Source: an uncultured Duncaniella sp.
GTDB lineage: Bacteria > Bacteroidota > Bacteroidia > Bacteroidales > Muribaculaceae
NCBI RefSeq assembly: GCF_910578445.1
Contig: NZ_CAJTQC010000004.1
Coordinates: 62,001 to 126,000, forward strand
Reading direction: 5' to 3'
Length of the DNA stretch: 64,000 bases
A program made the translations under genes and the position numbers. The notes below the pieces were generated by a model, which had not been told where the DNA came from, made no database searches, and worked only from the letters and a program-made list of their open reading frames with translations. Each line of letters starts with the position of its first letter. Within the stretch, counting starts at the first letter, position 1. Shown piece by piece: positions 1 through 8,283 of this stretch.

Positions 1-79
1 TCGCATAGTTGACATGCAACTTGAGAGCATCCTTGATTTCGGCCCAGAAAGCATGGATTTGATTTTGTTTATCAGACAT
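1..79 (-). CDS. N-terminus of small, possibly holin-like membrane protein (cut by window edge)
   Basis: Only the first 26 codons lie in the window, starting at the ATG complementary to 77-79 and running off the left edge. The visible N-terminus is hydrophilic and helical (starts MSDKQNQIHAFWAEIKDALK). In Bacteroidota, YtxH genes are often followed by a gene for a small membrane protein of the phage-holin-like superfamily, which opens with this kind of amphipathic helix. That family assignment is inference from context. It lies downstream of two YtxH genes on the same strand, so it is probably the third gene of that unit. No hydrophobic segment is visible yet. Confidence 0.55.
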   Translation of the reverse strand, partial: MSDKQNQIHAFWAEIKDALKLHVNYA

Positions 80-212
80 ATAACTAATAAGAACGTGTGA
101 ATTATATAATCCCGACTTCAGGCCCGCACCACATCCGACCAAACGAAAGGCATGGGGATGCGACACGAGCCTGAAAGCTTAAATATTCGGGTCGGTATTA
201 TACCTTTATATA

Positions 213-410
213 TTAGTCGTCAATTTCAGTTGTAAGCTGCTCGACGAGGGCATCGATTTCATTGTCGGAACAGATGATACCCTTCTTGCGGAGAAGTTCG
301 GTGATGCGTGCACGCACATCCTCTCCCTTTTCGGGAGCGAAAAGGACTGCGGCTCCTGCGCCTACGATAGCACCGCCGATAAAGGCATAAAGCAATGACA
401 GATTTGACAT
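213..410 (-). CDS. YtxH domain-containing small membrane protein (second copy)
   Basis: A 65-residue protein with one glycine/alanine-rich transmembrane segment (about residues 6-24), then the LFAPEKGEDVR motif typical of YtxH proteins, then a short charged helix. The family was named from Bacillus stress-induced proteins and its biochemical role is not settled. It is clearly paralogous to the gene just upstream (507-704): both have IGGA, G-rich helix, APEKGE and a KG-I segment in the same order. It is probably cotranscribed with that gene and with the gene at the left edge, suggesting a small envelope-stress type operon. Confidence 0.85.
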   Translation of the reverse strand: MSNLSLLYAFIGGAIVGAGAAVLFAPEKGEDVRARITELLRKKGIICSDNEIDALVEQLTTEIDD

Positions 411-506
411 ATCGGTAAAGAATGTTAATTATGTGTTACAAATTGAGCGTTTATGTTTAGCCTCCGGATTAAATCTGAATCTGAAGACTGCAATCCGTCG
501 TGGATA

Positions 507-704
507 TTACTTCTTGATTTCCTCGGCAATTTCGTCGGCAAGTTCTTCAAGTTTGCTCTTCTGCAGCTTGATGCCCTTGCTTTCGAGATACTTAACGATA
601 TTGTCACGAGTCTTTTCGCCCTTTTCGGGAGCAAGAAGGAGACCAACTGTTGCGCCGGCTACTGCGCCGCCGATAACTGCGAGAACGATGTTTAAAGCTT
701 TCAT
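507..704 (-). CDS. YtxH domain-containing small membrane protein (first copy)
   Basis: A 65-residue YtxH-family protein when started at the ATG complementary to 702-704 (MKALNIVLAVIGGAVAGA). The frame is open for 23 codons further upstream, but that extension (to 773) is not family-like and lies close to the promoter, so the internal Met is preferred. Residues 5-24 form a small-residue-rich membrane helix. It is followed by the LLAPEKGEKTR motif and an acidic/basic helical tail. It is the first gene of a probable three-gene minus-strand unit. Confidence 0.85.
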   Translation of the reverse strand: MKALNIVLAVIGGAVAGATVGLLLAPEKGEKTRDNIVKYLESKGIKLQKSKLEELADEIAEEIKK

Positions 705-785
705 TCTTTTTATAATTTTTAAGGTTGTTGTGAATTTACAATGTTTAAACACTGTAAACAGGAAAAAGTTCACGGGTTGACGGCC

Positions 786-793
786 TAAAGATA
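786..793 (-). promoter_or_regulatory. Possible -7 box for the YtxH unit
   Basis: On the minus strand the sequence reads TATCTTTA, one base from the Bacteroidota -7 consensus TAnnTTTG, about 80 bp upstream of the chosen YtxH start at 704. No clear -33 TTTG was found, so this is tentative. Confidence 0.3.
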
Positions 794-877
794 CAATGTT
801 TTATCGGTCTTTCCAAGAAATTCGCAAAAATGAGGCCTATATCAGACAGAATTCAGGAATTTCGGGATAAGAGTCCC

Positions 878-3142
878 CTATCCTTCAATAGCTGAAATGC
901 GCTTCAGATTTCCGACCACCCACACCGTATCGCCTTCAGTGAATACAATCGACACGTCCGGCTGGAGATAATCGTCGCCACGCTGGACAGCCACCAGAAG
1001 TGCCTCCCATGTGTTGCGGAAATCGGAGCTTACGATTGTCTTGCCAATCAAGGGGGATGTTGATTTCAAAAGTATACCGGTAAGCTTTACGTCGGTCGAA
1101 GTCGGACCTGCGGTTTCGTCATCACTGCAGGCCTCGACAACAGGCAGGAGTTTCTGTATCTCTTCGTCAGTTCCTATCACTCCGAGCACATCGCCGGGAA
1201 AGACACGTTCGGTCGCGCCCGGGACCATAATCATGCGTCCTCCGCGTTGAATCGACGAAACCGAAACACCATAACGGCTGCGGAGTCCGGAATTCTTCAG
1301 CTGTTCGCCGACAAAAGGACACTGGTAGCCAACGGTCATATAGGCAAGGTGCATATTGGGGACAAGACGGTTTTTTGCTCCGCTGCGGCGCAGTTCTCGC
1401 TCGTTGAGATTGTCGATGAAACGCGATTCGATCCTGACCATGCGCCTATGGGCTGACTTGGAGAACGAGAGCGCAAGTATGAAGAACAGACCGACACCGA
1501 TGGTCCAACCCACAGTCATAGAATAGATCGAGCTGAGAAGATAGACAACGAGAATCATGGCAATCAGCAATCGGACTATAGTCATGATTATAAGAGGCAC
1601 ATCGTAGCGGGCATTGGCGGCAACAAGGCGCTCGCGCTCAGTTTTCTTCGATGCCGGATAGGTCATGGCAAGCAGGAAAGGCGACATGAGCATCAGCGCC
1701 ACCACAGTGGTCACGAAACGACCCCACGAGGGGAAAATCCCGGTGAAGAGAGGCAAAAGATAGTCGAGCGATATGATACAGAGCGCGATAAGCACCATCG
1801 AGTAGAGCACTACGCGCCACAGGTAGCGCTTGAAAAGAGACATCCACAACTGCTTCGTAGCACTTGCCGAAGTCGTCGCGTCCTCGGTGTAACGGTGAAT
1901 AAGGAAATGGAGACGCTTCGGCAGATGTGATTCGACAAAATCACAGGCCGGGTCAGCCATGCGTATGAAATACGGTGTGGTAAATGTAGTCACCACCGAC
2001 ACAGCCACCACGATTGGATAGATCTGCGGGTCGAGCACTCCGAGCGACATGCCAAGCGATGCGATGATGAAAGCGAACTCACCGATCTGCGTCAGCGAGA
2101 AGCCCGACTCTATGGCCACACGCAGAGACTGACCTGTCAGCAGCATGCCTGTAGTCCCGAAAAATATCATGCCGACAATCACCACGACCGAGAGGAAAAG
2201 AATCGGCCCCCAGTATTCGACAATTATATGCGGATTGACCATCATGCCGACAGAGAGGAAAAAGACAGAGCCGAAAAGGTCCTTGACCGGAAGCGTCACC
2301 TTCTCGATACGCTCGGCAAAACTCGTTCCCGCGAGAATCGACCCCATGACGAACGCCCCGAGCGCAAGGGAAAATCCGCACGCCACAGAGAAAACCGCCA
2401 TGCCGAGACACAGCCCCATAGATACGATGAGAAGAGTCTCTGAATTGAGAAACCTCCGCTGAGAATTGAGGAGCGATGGCAGCACGAATACACCCACGAC
2501 AAACCATATTATAAGGAAGAAAGCAAGCTTGCTGACACTATAGAGCATCTCGCCGCCTTCAACGCTGTTGTTTATCGCTATCGACGACAATATCACCATC
2601 ATCAACACCGCAAAAAGGTCCTCGACAATCAGGACGGCAAACACAAGCGATGCAAACTTGCGGTGACGCAGGTTCAAATCAGTAAACGCCTTTATAATAA
2701 TAGTGGTCGACGACATGGAGAGCATGCCTCCGAGAAAAAGACTGTTGATATGGGAAAAACCGAGCACATGACCGACAGCGAAACCCGCCCCCATCATTCC
2801 GCATACGATAAACAGAGCCGTGACGACAGCCGATCCGCCGGCATTGACAAGTTTCTTGAAACTGAATTCAAGTCCAAGCGAAAACAGCAGGACGACAATG
2901 CCGATCTGAGCCCAGAACTCGATATTGTCCTCCGTGCTCACCGAGGGAAGATATTCGAAATGAGGACTTGCAAGAAAACCGGCCACAATATAGCCGAGGA
3001 CAACAGGCTGCTTGAGCCATTTGAACACCAGAGTCGTGACAGCCCCGAGAATCAGGATAAAAGCGAGGTCACGGATGAGCCCCTCTACGTTGAATGTCTC
3101 CGATGCCACAGCGGCGTTTGCGAGAATCAAGTTGAGTATCAT
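878..3142 (-). CDS. CPA2-family cation:proton antiporter with two C-terminal RCK_C-like domains
   Basis: A 754-residue multi-spanning protein. Residues about 15-400 are a Na+/H+ exchanger domain of the KefB/CPA2 type, with conserved stretches VVLLFSLGLEF and QIGEFAFI. Residues about 430-590 add roughly four further membrane helices. The cytoplasmic C-terminus holds two RCK_C/TrkA_C-like modules (roughly 600-680 and 690-754), each ending in a GD-V-GV/VVG strand pattern, but no Rossmann RCK_N domain is evident. The family exchanges K+ or Na+ for protons across the inner membrane; ion specificity cannot be read here. It starts 32 bp downstream of the MgtC-like gene and is probably cotranscribed with it. 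Confidence 0.9.
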   Translation of the reverse strand: MILNLILANAAVASETFNVEGLIRDLAFILILGAVTTLVFKWLKQPVVLGYIVAGFLASPHFEYLPSVSTEDNIEFWAQIGIVVLLFSLGLEFSFKKLVNAGGSAVVTALFIVCGMMGAGFAVGHVLGFSHINSLFLGGMLSMSSTTIIIKAFTDLNLRHRKFASLVFAVLIVEDLFAVLMMVILSSIAINNSVEGGEMLYSVSKLAFFLIIWFVVGVFVLPSLLNSQRRFLNSETLLIVSMGLCLGMAVFSVACGFSLALGAFVMGSILAGTSFAERIEKVTLPVKDLFGSVFFLSVGMMVNPHIIVEYWGPILFLSVVVIVGMIFFGTTGMLLTGQSLRVAIESGFSLTQIGEFAFIIASLGMSLGVLDPQIYPIVVAVSVVTTFTTPYFIRMADPACDFVESHLPKRLHFLIHRYTEDATTSASATKQLWMSLFKRYLWRVVLYSMVLIALCIISLDYLLPLFTGIFPSWGRFVTTVVALMLMSPFLLAMTYPASKKTERERLVAANARYDVPLIIMTIVRLLIAMILVVYLLSSIYSMTVGWTIGVGLFFILALSFSKSAHRRMVRIESRFIDNLNERELRRSGAKNRLVPNMHLAYMTVGYQCPFVGEQLKNSGLRSRYGVSVSSIQRGGRMIMVPGATERVFPGDVLGVIGTDEEIQKLLPVVEACSDDETAGPTSTDVKLTGILLKSTSPLIGKTIVSSDFRNTWEALLVAVQRGDDYLQPDVSIVFTEGDTVWVVGNLKRISAIEG

Positions 3143-3174
3143 AGGAAGCGTGAATTCATTAGCGTGTTCACCGC

Positions 3175-3891
3175 TCAGGAGAGGTCAGCCTGATTGGAGA
3201 GCGAGATTGAGATTGTAGGATGCACATCGTGGAGAGCCGAAAAGACCTCTATGAAATCGGAATGCTCACGAATAAGAATCAAAAGATTGAGACGGGTGGT
3301 ATCAGCCTCGTAGTCATATTCGACATAGACCCTTGAGAGATGGATATTGTAGCGTTCGAGCACATCGCGATAGGGCTTTATGGTCTTCACTATCCCCCTT
3401 ACCTTAAGCCTGATTGTGCGCGCCTCATTCCCGACATTGACCCGGTGTTCAATCTGCTCGAGAATGGTGAGCACCACAAGCACCAGCATAGTCGCCACGA
3501 CCGCAATCAGATAAAGGCCACAGCCAACGGCCATGCCAATAGTCGCGATTATCCATATTCCGGCGGCGGTCGTCAGTCCGCGGACCGACCCTTTCATCTG
3601 TATGATAGTTCCCGCGCCGAGAAAACCGATGCCCGACAGAACCTGAGCGGCGATTCGGCTGGGGTCGCCGCGAAGAAGACCGACCGTCTCCTGACACACG
3701 TAAATCGAAAGCATCATGGCTATGCACGCTCCCATTGAAATGAGCGAGAAGGTGCGCAATCCGGCCATCTGCCCTTTCCGCTTGCGCTCTATGCCTATCA
3801 CACTGCCGAGGAGCAGACTGAGCGTTATACGGAATATCGCCGATGTCGTGTTAAGCTCAACGTTATTGACTATGTGCCAGAATTGTTCCAT
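3175..3891 (-). CDS. MgtC/SapB family membrane protein
   Basis: A 238-residue protein. The N-terminal half (about residues 15-145) has four to five membrane helices with the MgtC/SapB signature: the IGIERKRKGQMAGLRTF loop, the GFLGAGTI motif and the GLTTAAGIW motif. The soluble C-terminal portion (about 150-238) is ACT-like in its alternating strand/helix pattern. Family members are linked to Mg2+ limitation, membrane potential and, in Salmonella, ATP synthase inhibition; many environmental homologues are uncharacterised. It precedes the antiporter on the same strand, so an ion-homeostasis operon is a reasonable inference. Confidence 0.9.
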   Translation of the reverse strand: MEQFWHIVNNVELNTTSAIFRITLSLLLGSVIGIERKRKGQMAGLRTFSLISMGACIAMMLSIYVCQETVGLLRGDPSRIAAQVLSGIGFLGAGTIIQMKGSVRGLTTAAGIWIIATIGMAVGCGLYLIAVVATMLVLVVLTILEQIEHRVNVGNEARTIRLKVRGIVKTIKPYRDVLERYNIHLSRVYVEYDYEADTTRLNLLILIREHSDFIEVFSALHDVHPTISISLSNQADLS

Positions 3892-3916
3892 TGTTTTTCA
3901 GGAGACTTGTCAGGAG

Positions 3917-3948
3917 AAAACCGGCCGACGGCACAAAGGCCATCGGCC
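3917..3948 (-). terminator. Rho-independent terminator of the coiled-coil gene
   Basis: On the minus strand a 10-bp stem (arms 3923-3932 and 3939-3948, one G-U pair) closes a six-base loop and is followed by TTTT. It lies just downstream of the gene ending at 3965 and upstream of the MgtC-like gene. Confidence 0.65.
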
Positions 3949-3964
3949 CGAAAGTTCCTGATGT

Positions 3965-4876
3965 TTATTTTTTCATAGTGAAATGACGTGAAGTCAGACG
4001 GTAACCGTCGGTGAAAAGCTCGACCGTGTAGTCACCGGGAGTGAGAGTCGTGTTGACATCCCAGTAGATTTTCACACCGGGAATCTCCTCACCGGCATAC
4101 TCGATTGACTTTCGTGCGGTACACGGAATCGACTTGCCCTCAAAGCTGAACGACCCTACGCTTCCGAGCAGCTGCCCCTCAGGATTGACAAGACGGAGAT
4201 AGATAGTCTTTTCACCGACAGGAGTAGAATTGTTCTGCGGAATTGTAAATGTCACCATCAGCTGCTTGGCCTTTGTGATATTTTTTTCTGTCTTACCGTT
4301 CTTCTTGAGTCCTGTCAGCGACACGCCTGTCACATTGAGTTTCTCGGCCAAAGTCATACGCTCGCTCAGAGTCTCGGCAGTCCGTGTAACCTCCTGCACG
4401 CGTGACGAAAGGCGCTCATTCTGGCTTTTTATTTCCTGATTTTCCGCTCTAAGACCGGCATTTTCCTTGTTTAGCGAGTCAATCTGCGCGATATAGTGAC
4501 GCAGAAGGCTTTTGAGGGTTGCGATTTCTTTCTGAAGCTCGTTGATGCGTGCCTGCGACTTCACTTTCTCGCTCTTGAGTTCCTGCATAAGCTGCTCGAC
4601 CTTAGCCTTGGCAGCTGTATATTTCGCAAGGATAGTGTCGTTGGCGAGTCGCTGAGCCTGATCTTCATATTGCTGGAATTCAGCGTTGAGCACATCAAAT
4701 TCGTTGGACAGCTGAAGCTGTTCGTTCGAAAGTTTCAATTCCTCGTTTTCAAGCTGAGCTTCCTGTACCTGAGATTTCAATGACGCCACCTGCGTCACTC
4801 CGAAACCGACCGCGATGAGCAATAGGGCTGCCAGAACAATGGTCAGGATGACCATGGGTGACATTTTTCCTTTCAT
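3965..4876 (-). CDS. Membrane-anchored coiled-coil protein of unknown function
   Basis: A 303-residue protein. A short basic N-terminus precedes a single membrane helix (about residues 8-30), then a long heptad-rich coiled coil (about 31-175), rich in Gln/Glu/Lys and containing repeated QLQLSNE-like and LRAENQEIKSQNERL-like segments. The C-terminal ~115 residues look like a beta-sandwich domain with extended strands (VTFTIPQNN, IYLRLVNPEGQLLG, GDYTVELFTDG). The predicted topology is periplasmic. I do not recognise a characterised family; similar proteins occur across Bacteroidales. It has its own promoter at 4956-4987 and a terminator at 3917-3948, so it appears to be a single-gene unit. Confidence 0.85.
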   Translation of the reverse strand: MKGKMSPMVILTIVLAALLLIAVGFGVTQVASLKSQVQEAQLENEELKLSNEQLQLSNEFDVLNAEFQQYEDQAQRLANDTILAKYTAAKAKVEQLMQELKSEKVKSQARINELQKEIATLKSLLRHYIAQIDSLNKENAGLRAENQEIKSQNERLSSRVQEVTRTAETLSERMTLAEKLNVTGVSLTGLKKNGKTEKNITKAKQLMVTFTIPQNNSTPVGEKTIYLRLVNPEGQLLGSVGSFSFEGKSIPCTARKSIEYAGEEIPGVKIYWDVNTTLTPGDYTVELFTDGYRLTSRHFTMKK

Positions 4877-4955
4877 AATTCTATTCAGATATGTTCAATT
4901 GATGAAAATTTATACAAAAATCCGGCCGGGGAAAAACACTCCTTCAGCCAAGCTG

Positions 4956-4987
4956 CAAAATTACGAAACGTGTCACTATAATCCAAA
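4956..4987 (-). promoter_or_regulatory. Bacteroidota sigma-type promoter for the coiled-coil gene
   Basis: Minus strand: -7 box TAATTTTG at 4956-4963 and -33 box TTTG at 4984-4987 with a 20-bp spacer, matching the TTTG-N19/20-TAnnTTTG consensus of Bacteroidota. The start codon is about 80 bp downstream. Confidence 0.7.
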
Positions 4988-5055
4988 TCCACCGGCTTAA
5001 ACTTTGTAACCAAAGCCTCAGTTTTACATCTGTATGCTTTTTTGCAACAGGTAGC

Positions 5056-5086
5056 TTGGTTATTTGGCGGAGGTAATGTAACTTTG
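5056..5086 (+). promoter_or_regulatory. Bacteroidota promoter for tamL
   Basis: Plus strand: TTG at 5056-5058, a 20-bp spacer, then TAACTTTG at 5079-5086. It sits about 10 bp ahead of the ATG at 5096, giving a very short leader. It lies inside the longest open frame (from 5042), which argues that translation starts at 5096. Confidence 0.65.
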
Positions 5087-5095
5087 CACATAATT

Positions 5096-7441
5096 ATGTG
5101 TAGATTCACGCATTTTATTGTCACATTTCTATCCGTCGCCTGTGTCATGCTCTTGTCGGGATGCAGTTCGACCCGTCATGTCCCACAAGGGTCTTATATG
5201 CTCGACAATGTGAAAATCAACATCGAGGGCGACAATGAGGTGACAAATGAAGAACTTGACAATTACCTCAAGCAGAGCCCCAACCATAAAGTCCTTGGGT
5301 TCTGGAAACTACAGCTCGGGACGTATAATCTTTCGGGTAAGGACTCAACCAAATGGTATAACCGCTGGGTCAGACGGATGGGACAGCCCCCGGTCATATA
5401 TTCACAGCCACTCACTGACGCATCTGCCCGACAGTTGCGTCAGGCCCTTGTCAACCGAGGTTATCTCGAAGCACGGATCGATGTCGACACCACAATCCAG
5501 ACAGGCAAGAAAAAAATCGATGTCACATATAATGTATTTACAGGCGAACCAAGACGCATATCGTCTATCGCCTACGAAATTCCTGACACCCTCATCGAAC
5601 GAATCGTACTCGAAGACTCGGCGCTATTCACACTGCGCCCCGGCAACCGCTTCGACCGCGACATGCTCGACGCCGAACGGACTCTCATAACCCAACGCCT
5701 GCGCAACCACGGCTACTATTCGTTCAACAAAGAATACATCACATTTTACGCCGACACAGCGGAATTTTCAAAAGAAGTAGACCTCACATTGAATGTCAGG
5801 CCTCCACGCACCCTGCACGGAGGTAAAATCGTGGCCGATTCTCTTTCACGCCACCAACAATACTACATCAATCAAATATATTTCGTCACAAACGGATCGA
5901 CACCGACATCAAACCAGAAACATGAGGATGCCGACACGGTCACCTATCATGACATCAAGGTTATCTACGGCAAAGACCACTATATCAACCCCGGGACACT
6001 GCGACAAAAATGTTATCTCGTACCGGGACAGATATATCGCGCGGCTGATGTCGACAGAACCTACGAGGCTCTCGCCCGTCTCGGCATACTCAAGACAATC
6101 AACATCGAGCTTGTCCCTGTCGGAGATATCGACGGAAAACGCTGGCTGAACGCCTACATCCAGCTGTCGCGCAACAAAAAGCAGTCAATCACATTCAATG
6201 TCGAAGGTACAAACTCGGAAGGAGACCTCGGTTTCGGTATCGGAGCTACTTATCAGCACCGAAATCTCGCCAAAGGCTCCCAACTCCTCACAACCAGACT
6301 GCGAGTGAACTACGAAAGCCTGTCGGGGTCGTTCAACGGCCTTATAAACGACCGTTACACGGAATATGCCGGTGAAGTGGGCATCACTTTCCCGAAATTC
6401 GAATTCCCGTTCGCATCGCAACGGCTCAGAGAGCGACTCAACGTCAGCACGGAATTCGCACTGTCGTTCAACTATCAGGAACGGCCTGAATACACCCGAA
6501 TAATCGCCGGCGCAGCGTGGAAATACAAGTGGGGCAACCGCAGCAACACCCGTCGCCACTATTTCGACCTGATCGACATCAACTATGTCTATCTGCCTGA
6601 AAGCACCAACAACTTCCTTGACCTCATCGCCCCCGACAACCCGCTGCTCCGCTACAGCTATGAAGACCACTTCATCATGAGCATGGGTTACAGGTATTAC
6701 GACACCAACAAACGCATCCCGTCGTCGCTCAACAAGACATACACCCTTCAACCGACAGTCTACACGCTCCGTGCATCTATCGAGACCGCCGGCAATCTTC
6801 TCTATGCCATATCGTCGCTGTCTGACAGCAAACGCCGCAACGGAGCCTACAGAGTGTTCGGCATAAATTATTCGCAGTATGTCAAATCAGAAATAGACTA
6901 TTCGCTGACACGCAACTATAACCAACGTCACTCACTTGCGTTTCATGTCGGAGGCGGCATAGGAGTGCCATATGGCAACTCGACTGTGCTTCCCTTCGAG
7001 AAGCGTTTCTATGCCGGAGGCGCGAACGGAGTGCGCGGATGGGGCGTACGCACTCTCGGACCGGGCAGATATGACTCACACAACTCCGTAAGCGACTTTA
7101 TCAACCAATGTGGCGACATTCGTCTCGACATGAGCCTTGAATACAGGACAAAACTATTCTGGGTACTTGAAGCCGGAGCTTTTATCGACGCAGGAAACAT
7201 CTGGACAATACACAACTACGAAAACCAGCCCGGAGGCATGTTTAAATTCAAAACATTCTGGAAAGAGATTGCCGTTGCCTACGGACTCGGCCTGCGGTTT
7301 GACTTCTCTTATTTTCTCCTCAGACTCGACCTCGGCATGAAAGCCCACAACCCGGCAATGGGGCAGGAACAATGGCCAATTATCCATCCCGACTGGCATC
7401 GTGACGCGACATTCCACTTCGCCGTCGGTTATCCATTCTGA
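5096..7441 (+). CDS. tamL: TamL-like lipid-anchored BamA/TamA family outer-membrane protein
   Basis: A 781-residue protein when started at 5096. It has a lipoprotein signal (CVMLLSGCSS, lipobox Cys about residue 23), POTRA-like segments over about residues 40-350, and a 16-strand Omp85 beta-barrel from about 360 to the end. The barrel contains the YAGGANGVRGWGVRTLGPG segment, close to the family's VRGY/F loop motif, and ends in an aromatic residue (GYPF), as barrel substrates of the BAM complex usually do. A lipid-anchored TamA variant (TamL) is described in Bacteroidetes, where it is thought to act with TamB in envelope assembly or lipid transport. No tamB lies in this window. The frame stays open upstream to 5042 only through the promoter. 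Confidence 0.88.
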   Translation: MCRFTHFIVTFLSVACVMLLSGCSSTRHVPQGSYMLDNVKINIEGDNEVTNEELDNYLKQSPNHKVLGFWKLQLGTYNLSGKDSTKWYNRWVRRMGQPPVIYSQPLTDASARQLRQALVNRGYLEARIDVDTTIQTGKKKIDVTYNVFTGEPRRISSIAYEIPDTLIERIVLEDSALFTLRPGNRFDRDMLDAERTLITQRLRNHGYYSFNKEYITFYADTAEFSKEVDLTLNVRPPRTLHGGKIVADSLSRHQQYYINQIYFVTNGSTPTSNQKHEDADTVTYHDIKVIYGKDHYINPGTLRQKCYLVPGQIYRAADVDRTYEALARLGILKTINIELVPVGDIDGKRWLNAYIQLSRNKKQSITFNVEGTNSEGDLGFGIGATYQHRNLAKGSQLLTTRLRVNYESLSGSFNGLINDRYTEYAGEVGITFPKFEFPFASQRLRERLNVSTEFALSFNYQERPEYTRIIAGAAWKYKWGNRSNTRRHYFDLIDINYVYLPESTNNFLDLIAPDNPLLRYSYEDHFIMSMGYRYYDTNKRIPSSLNKTYTLQPTVYTLRASIETAGNLLYAISSLSDSKRRNGAYRVFGINYSQYVKSEIDYSLTRNYNQRHSLAFHVGGGIGVPYGNSTVLPFEKRFYAGGANGVRGWGVRTLGPGRYDSHNSVSDFINQCGDIRLDMSLEYRTKLFWVLEAGAFIDAGNIWTIHNYENQPGGMFKFKTFWKEIAVAYGLGLRFDFSYFLLRLDLGMKAHNPAMGQEQWPIIHPDWHRDATFHFAVGYPF

Positions 7442-7515
7442 CGATAAAAAACACCCGTTATGTAATTCACACCTATTATAACTATTCTGAAATAACATAG
7501 TAAATAAAGGAACAG

Positions 7516-8190
7516 ATGAAACAGCTCATAATATTCGACCTCGACGGGACACTGCTCAACACCATTGCAGACCTCGGCACAGCGACCAACCATGCACTCC
7601 GTGCATGCGGCTATCCGGAACACAACCTCGCATCATATCCCAAAATGGTTGGCAACGGAATCACCCGCCTCATAGAGCGCGCATTGCCTGAAGACGAACG
7701 CACGCCGGAAACTGTCGAGAATGTGCGCGCCCACTTCAAGGAATATTATGACGAACATCAGACCGATCTCACCCAACCCTATCCGGGCATCAACGAAATG
7801 CTGCGGGAGCTATCTGACATGGGGGTGAAACTCGCAGTCGCATCCAACAAATATCAGGCAGCCGTCGAAGCTCTCATCAAACACTACTTCCCCTTTGTGA
7901 ACTGGCAGGCTGTCGAGGGGCAGAAAGAGGGAGTCCCGACCAAACCCGACCCGTCAATCGTGTTTGAAATTCTTGCGAAATGCCCGGCACGCAAATCCAA
8001 GGTGCTTTATGTCGGAGATTCAGGAGTCGACATGGAGACAGCCAGAAGAGCTTGCGTGGACTCATGTGGCGTAACGTGGGGATTCCGCTCCTTCAAAGAA
8101 CTCAAGGACCACCATGCCGACAACATCGTCGACACCCCCGACGAAATAATCAAAGTGGCAAAGCGCCCCGGTCTCGAACTTGACATTTAA
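7516..8190 (+). CDS. gph: HAD-superfamily phosphatase, phosphoglycolate phosphatase-like
   Basis: A 224-residue HAD hydrolase with all four motifs: I, FDLDGTLLNT (nucleophile Asp at residue 8); II, VASNKYQ; III, the Lys in KPDPS; and IV, VGDSGVDMETA. The helical cap between residues 15 and 80 is of the C1 type found in phosphoglycolate phosphatases, and the length matches Gph. Substrate cannot be fixed from sequence, since HADs of this subgroup also act on pyrophosphate and other small phosphomonoesters. It starts 75 bp after tamL on the same strand, and the sensor gene follows after 93 bp, so a shared transcript is possible. Confidence 0.85.
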   Translation: MKQLIIFDLDGTLLNTIADLGTATNHALRACGYPEHNLASYPKMVGNGITRLIERALPEDERTPETVENVRAHFKEYYDEHQTDLTQPYPGINEMLRELSDMGVKLAVASNKYQAAVEALIKHYFPFVNWQAVEGQKEGVPTKPDPSIVFEILAKCPARKSKVLYVGDSGVDMETARRACVDSCGVTWGFRSFKELKDHHADNIVDTPDEIIKVAKRPGLELDI

Positions 8191-8283
8191 AAGCAGTCCG
8201 AAACCTTATTCAGCACACCGGTCACCTTTCCATCAAAACGCCCGGCCCATCACACCAACAATCTACAAACGGATACTACAATC

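Noticed and set aside
213..704. YtxH and holin-like genes as part of a prophage
   Set aside because: No integrase, capsid, tail or lysis genes nearby. YtxH genes with a small membrane partner are chromosomal in Bacteroidota.
5042..5095. Longer start for TamL at 5042
   Set aside because: The upstream codons contain the promoter (5056-5086), and a standard lipoprotein signal begins at 5096.
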